Shown here one piece after another: positions 59,281 to 64,000 of a stretch of DNA of 64,000 nt. Each line of letters starts with the position of its first letter. The first letter of the stretch is position 1. A program made the translations under genes and the position numbers. Origin of the DNA: Micromonospora_I sp040659735 (GTDB taxonomy: Bacteria; Actinomycetota; Actinomycetes; Mycobacteriales; Micromonosporaceae). The stretch covers positions 44,034 to 108,033 of the forward strand of contig NZ_JBFANZ010000020.1 of the NCBI RefSeq assembly GCF_040659735.1, in the 5' to 3' direction. Under the pieces are notes generated by a model, which was given only the letters and a program-made list of their open reading frames with translations, was not told where the DNA came from and did not search any database.

Positions 59281-62079
59281 TCAGCCCGTGTTGCGCATGC
59301 CCGCCGCGATGCCGTTGACGGTGGTCAGCAGCGCCCGCTCCAGCGCGGTGCCGTCGCCGGGTGCCCGGCGCCCGCCCGGCGCGGTCGCGATCGCCCGGCC
59401 GGCGAGCCCCGACTCGCGGTACTGCCGCAGCAGCGCCACCTGGAGGTGGTGCAACGGCTCCAGGTAGGTGTCCCGGACGGCGAGGGTCCGCTGCAGCACC
59501 GCGTTGTTCTCCAGCAGCCCCAGCTCACCCGTGATCGCGAGCATCTCGCGCACGGTCCGCTCGTACTCCTCTTCGATCTTCGTGAAGATCGGCTGCAGCG
59601 GACCCGGCACCAGCGTCTCGACATAGCGCCGCGCGATGCTCAGATCCGTCTTGGTCAGCATCATCTCCACGTTCGACAGGAACGTCCGGAAGAAGTGCCA
59701 ACTGCCGTGCATCTCGGCCAGCACCTCCGACAGCCCTGCCTCGCGGGCGGCGGCGAGCCCCGAGCCCACCCCGAACCAGCCCGGCACGATCTGCCGCGAC
59801 TGCGTCCAGCCGAAGACCCACGGGATCGCCCGCAGGCCGCCCAGACCGGCGCCCGTGTTGGGCCGCTTCGCCGGCCGGGAGCCGATGTTGAGCGCGCCGA
59901 GCAACTCCGTCGGGGTGGAGGCCCAGAAGTATTCGGGCAGGTCCGGGTCTTCGACCAGCGACCGGTAGGAGCGGAACGCGGCGTCGGAGACGGTGTTCAT
60001 CGCCGAGTTCCAGCGCTCCAGCATCTCCTCCGGCTGGCGCGGGGCGGTGTGCAGGAGCGTCGCCTGGAGCACCGCGGCCACGGTCAGCTCCAGGTTTTCC
60101 CGGGCGAGCGCCGGCAGGGTGTACTTGTCGGAGATGACCTCGCCCTGCTCGGTCACCTTGATCGCGCCGTCGAGCGTCCCGTACGGCTGGGCCAGGATCG
60201 CCTCGTGCGTCGGCCCGCCACCCCGGCCGACCGTGCCACCGCGACCGTGGAAGAGGCGCAGCCGGACGCCGTGCCGGGCCGCCACGTCACGCAGCGAACG
60301 CTGTGCCCGGTGGATCGCCCACTGGGACGTGGTGATGCCCGCCTCCTTGTTGGAGTCGGAGTAGCCCAGCATCACCTCCTGCACGTCGCCGCGGGCCGCG
60401 ACGATCGCCCGGTACGCGGGGAGCGAGAGCAGTTCGTCGAGGAGTTCGCCGCCGGCGTCGAGCTCGGCCGGGGTCTCCAGCAGCGGCACGAGGCCGATCC
60501 GGGCCCGCGAGCTGTGCACGTCGATCAGCCCGGCCTCGCGGGCCAGCACCGCGGCGGCCAGCACGTCGTCGACGCCCATGGTCATCGAGATGATGTACGA
60601 CTCGATCACCTCGTTGCCGAACCGCTCCTGCGCGTCGCGGATCGTGCCGAACACGTCGAACGTCTTGCGCGCCGCGTCGGTCAGCGGGGTGTCGAGCCGG
60701 GCCAGCGGTCGCCGCCCGGTCAGCTCCTCGGCGAGGAGCTTCGTGCGGTCGGTCCGGGTCAGCGTCTTGTAGTCGCCGACCTCACCGACCCGCTCGTAGA
60801 GCTGCGCCAGCACCGCGTGGTGCGCCTCGGCGTGCTCCCGCACGTCCATCGTCGCCAGGTGCAGCCCGAACGCGGAGACGGTGCGGATCGCCGACGCGAG
60901 CTTGCCGACGGCGGTGAGTTGTCCTGCGTTGCGGGCCAGCGAGGCGCGCATCAGCTCCAGGTCGGCGAGGAGTTCGCCGGAGCCGCGGTAGTCGCGTCCC
61001 GGCACGTGCGCGGTGCCGTCGGCCAGCCGCTTGCGGGTGTTGGCGAGCTTCGCCTTCACGCAACGCGCCTTCAGCCGGTAGGGCTCCTCGGCGTTGACCC
61101 GCCGGAACCTGGGCGCCACCTCGGGCAGCGCGTCGAGATCGGTGGCGAGACTGGCCGACAGGTCGAGCGAGACCCCACGCAGCCGCCGGGACACCGAGAC
61201 CTCGCTGATCAGCGCGTCCATCGCCGCCTCGGTGGCCTGGATGCCGTGCTCGTGCTGGATCAGCATGACGTCGCGGGTCACGGCCGGGGTGACGAACGGG
61301 TTCCCGTCGCGGTCGCCGCCGATCCACGTGCCGAAGGTGAGCGGGCGGGACGTCGGTGAGGTCTCCACTCCGAGCGACCGCAGCGTGTCGGCGAGGTCGT
61401 CGAGGACCTGCGGCGCGGCGTCCGCGTACAGGTCCCGCAGGTAGTAGACGGCGTTGCGGGCCTCGTCGGTCGGGTCCGGCCGGTCCAGCCGCAGCTCGTC
61501 GGTCTGCCAGAGCAGGTCGAGCAGCTCGGCCAGACGGCGGTCGGTCGGGCCGGTGTCGGTCGCGCCGTACAGCACCGAGCCGGCCATCTCCAGGTCGAGC
61601 TCGTCGGCGACGGCGCGCAGCTTCGACAGGATCGACCGCCGCGCGGCCTCCGTCGGGTGGGCGGTGAAAACGGGGCGTACGGCGAGCCGCCGGGCCGCTG
61701 TCGCGATCTCCTCGGCCGGCACCCCGCGCTCGGCGATCAGCTTCGCCGCCTGGTCCAGCCAGCCGCCCTGGGTGGCGCGCTGCCGGCGCAGGTCCCGGGC
61801 GCGGTGCACCTGCTCAGTGATGTTGGCCAGGTGGAAGTAGGTGGAGAAGGCCCGGGCCAGCTTGGTGCCGGTCGTGACGTCCAACGCGGCGAGCCGGCCG
61901 GCGGCGGCCTCGGCGTCGGAGCGGACCAGCGCGCGTACCTCCTCGACCAGATCGAGCAGGGGACGCCCCTCCTGCCGGGCGAGGGTCTGACCGAGCAGCG
62001 TGCCCAGTCGCCGGATGTCGGCGCGTACCGCGGCGTCGGGGCCGTCGTTTTCGGTGCCGTTGTCGGACAGATCGCTCAC
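59281..62079 (-). CDS. ppc: Phosphoenolpyruvate carboxylase
   Basis: 932 residues from GTG 62079 with AAGGAG upstream. Carboxylates PEP to oxaloacetate, refilling the TCA cycle. FTAHPTEAARRSI has the catalytic His; GGDRDGNPFVTP, GYSDSNKEAGITTSQW, FHGRGGTVGRGGGPTHEAILAQP and the C-terminal NTG are all present. The open frame continues to 62247, but the N-terminus MSDLSDNGTEND is the normal type. Confidence 0.97.
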   Translation of the reverse strand: MSDLSDNGTENDGPDAAVRADIRRLGTLLGQTLARQEGRPLLDLVEEVRALVRSDAEAAAGRLAALDVTTGTKLARAFSTYFHLANITEQVHRARDLRRQRATQGGWLDQAAKLIAERGVPAEEIATAARRLAVRPVFTAHPTEAARRSILSKLRAVADELDLEMAGSVLYGATDTGPTDRRLAELLDLLWQTDELRLDRPDPTDEARNAVYYLRDLYADAAPQVLDDLADTLRSLGVETSPTSRPLTFGTWIGGDRDGNPFVTPAVTRDVMLIQHEHGIQATEAAMDALISEVSVSRRLRGVSLDLSASLATDLDALPEVAPRFRRVNAEEPYRLKARCVKAKLANTRKRLADGTAHVPGRDYRGSGELLADLELMRASLARNAGQLTAVGKLASAIRTVSAFGLHLATMDVREHAEAHHAVLAQLYERVGEVGDYKTLTRTDRTKLLAEELTGRRPLARLDTPLTDAARKTFDVFGTIRDAQERFGNEVIESYIISMTMGVDDVLAAAVLAREAGLIDVHSSRARIGLVPLLETPAELDAGGELLDELLSLPAYRAIVAARGDVQEVMLGYSDSNKEAGITTSQWAIHRAQRSLRDVAARHGVRLRLFHGRGGTVGRGGGPTHEAILAQPYGTLDGAIKVTEQGEVISDKYTLPALARENLELTVAAVLQATLLHTAPRQPEEMLERWNSAMNTVSDAAFRSYRSLVEDPDLPEYFWASTPTELLGALNIGSRPAKRPNTGAGLGGLRAIPWVFGWTQSRQIVPGWFGVGSGLAAAREAGLSEVLAEMHGSWHFFRTFLSNVEMMLTKTDLSIARRYVETLVPGPLQPIFTKIEEEYERTVREMLAITGELGLLENNAVLQRTLAVRDTYLEPLHHLQVALLRQYRESGLAGRAIATAPGGRRAPGDGTALERALLTTVNGIAAGMRNTG

Positions 62080-62189
62080 CTGGCGCTCCTTACAAGGGTA
62101 CGGAGGACAGCGCTGTCCGACGTCTCCGATCGTATCGGTGGCCCGTCCGGGGCTGGTCAGACTGGTGACCCACGTCTCAGCTGCTGGTT

Positions 62190-62203
62190 TTTCCGGCCGG
62201 AAA
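62190..62203. promoter_or_regulatory. 14-bp perfect palindrome between ppc and the S66 gene
   Basis: TTTCCGGCCGGAAA lies in the divergent spacer, 43 bases before the S66 start and 110 before ppc. A plausible site for a dimeric regulator. Confidence 0.5.
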
Positions 62204-62245
62204 TGCGAGTGCGGACGGCTCGCGGGCGGCGGTAGCGTGCCGCGC

Positions 62246-63286
62246 ATGTCCGAGCGGAGCTATCCGGCCAAGCCGAAACCGGGGGACCGGGTCGCCGTCC
62301 TCTCACCCTCCGCCGGGCTGCCGGCGATCTTTCCCCACGTGCACGAGCTGGGCCTGCGCCGCCTGCGCGAGGAATTCGGCCTGGAGCCGGTCGAATACCC
62401 GACCACCCGGATCATGGGCGCCGACCCGCGTGACCGGGCCCGCGACATCAACGCCGCGTTCGCCGACCCGTCGATCACCGCCGTGCTCGCCACCGTCGGC
62501 GGCAACGACGAGGTCACCGTCATTCCGCACCTGGACGACGCGGTGCTACGGACCAACCCGAAGCCGTTCTTCGGCTACTCGGACAACACCAATCTGCTGT
62601 CCCACCTCTTCGACCTGGGCATCGTGGCCTACCACGGCGGCTCGGTGCTGGTGCACCTCGGCCGCCCCGGCTCGCCCCACCCGCTCTCGATGGACTCGCT
62701 GCGCGCGGCGCTCTTCACGGACGACTGGTACGAGCTGACGCCCGCCACGGAATACGGCGACGAGCCGAACGACTGGCACGACCCTTCCTCGCTCGACCGG
62801 CCACCCGCCATGTTCCCCGCGAGCGGCTGGAGTTGGCACGGTCCCCGCGCCGTTGTCGAGGGACCGGTCTGGGGCGGAAACCTCGAGGTGCTCTCCTGGC
62901 TGCTGCAGGCGGGCCGGATCGCGCCGAGCGCGACGTACGCCGGCTGCGTGTTCATCATGGAGACCTCCCAGGAGCTGCCCTCGGCGGTCGAGGTCTACCG
63001 GATCCTGCGCAACATGGGGGAGCGCGGTCTTCTCGCGGGCTTTCCCGCCGTGCTGGTCGGGCGGCCGAAGGCGTGGGAGTTCGACAAGCGCCTGTCGCCG
63101 GAGCAGAAACGGGAGTACGTCGCCGCGCAGCGCGCCGCCGTCACCCGCGCTCTCTCCGAGTACGCCCCGAACGCCGTGGTCGTCTTCGACCTCGACATCG
63201 GGCACACCGACCCGCAGCTGATCGTCCCGATCGGCGGGACCGCCCGCGTCGACGCGGTGGCTCGGCGGATCACGGTCCTCTACTGA
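62246..63286 (+). CDS. S66 family LD-carboxypeptidase / MccF-like
   Basis: 346 residues. Serine peptidase with a Ser-His-Glu set: Ser112 in FFGYSDNTNLL, Glu in WGGNLEVL and His in DIGHTDPQLI. Relatives either trim the terminal D-Ala from recycled murein tetrapeptides or cleave microcin C-type nucleotide-peptides (MccF); the length and SALGG-less form fit the MccF-like branch. TAGCGT is 7 bases before the ATG and there is no ribosome site: leaderless. Divergent from ppc. Confidence 0.9.
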   Translation: MSERSYPAKPKPGDRVAVLSPSAGLPAIFPHVHELGLRRLREEFGLEPVEYPTTRIMGADPRDRARDINAAFADPSITAVLATVGGNDEVTVIPHLDDAVLRTNPKPFFGYSDNTNLLSHLFDLGIVAYHGGSVLVHLGRPGSPHPLSMDSLRAALFTDDWYELTPATEYGDEPNDWHDPSSLDRPPAMFPASGWSWHGPRAVVEGPVWGGNLEVLSWLLQAGRIAPSATYAGCVFIMETSQELPSAVEVYRILRNMGERGLLAGFPAVLVGRPKAWEFDKRLSPEQKREYVAAQRAAVTRALSEYAPNAVVVFDLDIGHTDPQLIVPIGGTARVDAVARRITVLY

Positions 63287-63371
63287 CTTATCCGCCGGAT
63301 TGACCGGGACACCCCGTCGTGATCGAGACGAGTCACGCTCATCCCGGCCATGACCCGCCTGGATCGCGTGT

Positions 63372-63556
63372 CTACGAACTGTGCTGGTCCCGCACGAACA
63401 CGCCCGCGCCGGGCGCTCCGTCCACGAAGGCCCTTCGCTTTGAGCCAGTCGATGGCGGCGCGCACGACCGGGCGGGAGACGTCGAACTCCCCGCACAGCT
63501 GGCGTACCGGAGGCAGCTTCGAGCCGGGGCGGGTACTCGCCGGAGGCAACCTGACA
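63372..63556 (-). pseudogene. GntR-family regulator fragment with two frameshifts
   Basis: Joining three frames gives ASGEYPP, GSKLPPVRQLCGEFDVSRPVVRAAIDWLKAKG and FVDGAPGAGVFVRDQHSS, a GntR winged helix ending at TAG 63372. Each shift is one extra base in a C run (near 63534-63540 and 63429-63433). The usual N-terminal helix is absent because a 41-bp dyad lies where it should be. Not functional as it stands, unless these are sequencing errors. Confidence 0.75.
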
Positions 63557-63597
63557 TGCCAGGTCAACCCGGGATTGACCCCCGGGTTGACCTGGCA
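63557..63597. repeat. 41-bp dyad beside the GntR fragment
   Basis: TGCCAGGTCAACCCGGG (63557-63573) and its exact complement (63581-63597) flank ATTGACC. GGTCAA/TTGACC half sites occur three times. Could be the operator of the former GntR gene, or a hairpin. Confidence 0.75.
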
Positions 63598-63822
63598 GGT
63601 TTCCCAGAAGTGGTGTCACGGTCTGTCATGCAGTGGCTGATCCGTGGTACCCGGTCACGCCTGCCGGGCGCGGCCTGAACACCGCCCTTCGCCGCAGATC
63701 TTGTCGAACGCCCCGCCCGCGCCCGTCTCGACCCTTCTGAATCAGACGTGGGTTGCCCGCAGCCCGCGTCTCCAGTGATCCCGAATGATCCGTGGGGTTA
63801 TGACCCCACTGATCATTCATGA
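63598..63822. other. Intergenic 225 bp with a second inverted repeat
   Basis: No gene supported. At 63784-63817 AATGATC-C-GTGGGGT and its complement ACCCCAC-T-GATCATT surround TATG: a 15-base-arm stem with one mismatch. It may terminate the leftward hemerythrin-like gene. Confidence 0.55.
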
Positions 63823-64000
63823 TCACACCGCTTGGGCGCGGTGCCCCCACTGATCAAGGAGTTGTGCGTCGATCAAGGACGTATTCACACGATTTGATCT
63901 CCAATCGTGCTCGATCATGCGCGCGCCGATCTCCTGCAGTTGCTTGCGGCCGAGCCCCTCGCGGACCTTCGGGAACCAGTCCTGCTCCTCCTCGTCCATG
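63823..64000 (-). CDS. Hemerythrin-like (HHE) protein, C-terminal part (5' truncated by window)
   Basis: Reading leftward from the window edge: MDEEEQDWFPKVREGLG then RKQLQEIGARMIEH, the last helix of HHE domains whose E-E-E-x-D-x-F-P segment carries iron ligands. The following residues, DWRSNRVNTSLIDAQLLDQWGHRAQAV, are not HHE-like and are encoded by a palindromic repeat element; TGA is at 63823-63825. Role of HHE proteins in actinobacteria: iron or oxygen/nitric oxide sensing, not shown here. Confidence 0.75.
   Translation of the reverse strand, partial: MDEEEQDWFPKVREGLGRKQLQEIGARMIEHDWRSNRVNTSLIDAQLLDQWGHRAQAV
63850..63916. repeat. Palindromic dispersed repeat, copy B (inside a coding region)
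   Basis: GTCGATCAAGG at 63868-63878, then TATTCACACG and CAATCGTG, matches the reverse complement of copy A at 17015-17076; GATCAAGGAGT at 63852-63862 also equals the left end of copy A. The right outer arm is degraded. It overlaps the 3' end of the hemerythrin-like gene. Confidence 0.65.

Noticed and set aside
63626..63850. 74-residue minus-strand frame near the window end
   Set aside because: It crosses two inverted repeats and the real stop of the hemerythrin-like gene in another frame; no recognisable content.

Overview
The window is high-GC (roughly 70 percent or more), with many GTG and some TTG starts, many apparently leaderless genes, WhiB and BldM type developmental regulators, and gene neighbourhoods shared with Mycobacterium and Streptomyces. 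It looks like the core chromosome of a Micromonosporaceae actinomycete (Micromonospora, Salinispora or similar). I see no rRNA, tRNA, CRISPR, prophage or intact insertion sequence. Family assignments rest on motifs, remembered family features and gene order; no database was searched.

Layout. 0-13.3 kb is the purine and regulator block: the end of a molybdopterin oxidoreductase, whiD (whiB3 type), a divergent bldM-like regulator, a DUF5319 gene, guaB, guaB3, two tandem M1 peptidase lipoproteins, an LCP protein, a choD-like GMC oxidoreductase and guaA. This matches the guaB2-guaB3-choD-whiB3 region of M. tuberculosis. 13.2-23 kb holds a PspC protein, two tandem double-Nudix genes, phosphatidylserine synthase facing an unusually N-terminally extended phosphatidylserine decarboxylase, and an envelope-stress set (PspC/toast-rack membrane protein, PspC-fused histidine kinase, NarL-type regulator). 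23.2-29.3 kb is a five-gene oligopeptide ABC transporter operon preceded by a good candidate upstream ORF and a hairpin.

29.4-46.4 kb follows the mycobacterial order chorismate mutase, uvrD1/pcrA, M23 peptidase, sucC, sucD, perM, purN, purH, then folD, with a 5'-nucleotidase, an isobutyryl-CoA mutase small subunit and small membrane proteins inserted. The best discovery is in front of chorismate mutase: a leaderless 22-residue ORF with the run FYFYY, mutually exclusive hairpins and a terminator, which is a textbook layout for a Phe/Tyr transcription attenuator. 46.5-48.9 kb has mdh and icd.

49-64 kb is more accessory: a frameshifted glycosyltransferase, a dead ATP-sulfurylase-like domain fused to APS kinase, a four-gene ABC-2 exporter operon, a TetR gene divergent from a PEP-synthase-like gene with two operator candidates, ppc, an S66 LD-carboxypeptidase, a GntR fragment, and the 3' end of a hemerythrin-like gene whose tail is made of a dispersed palindromic repeat also found at 17.0 kb.
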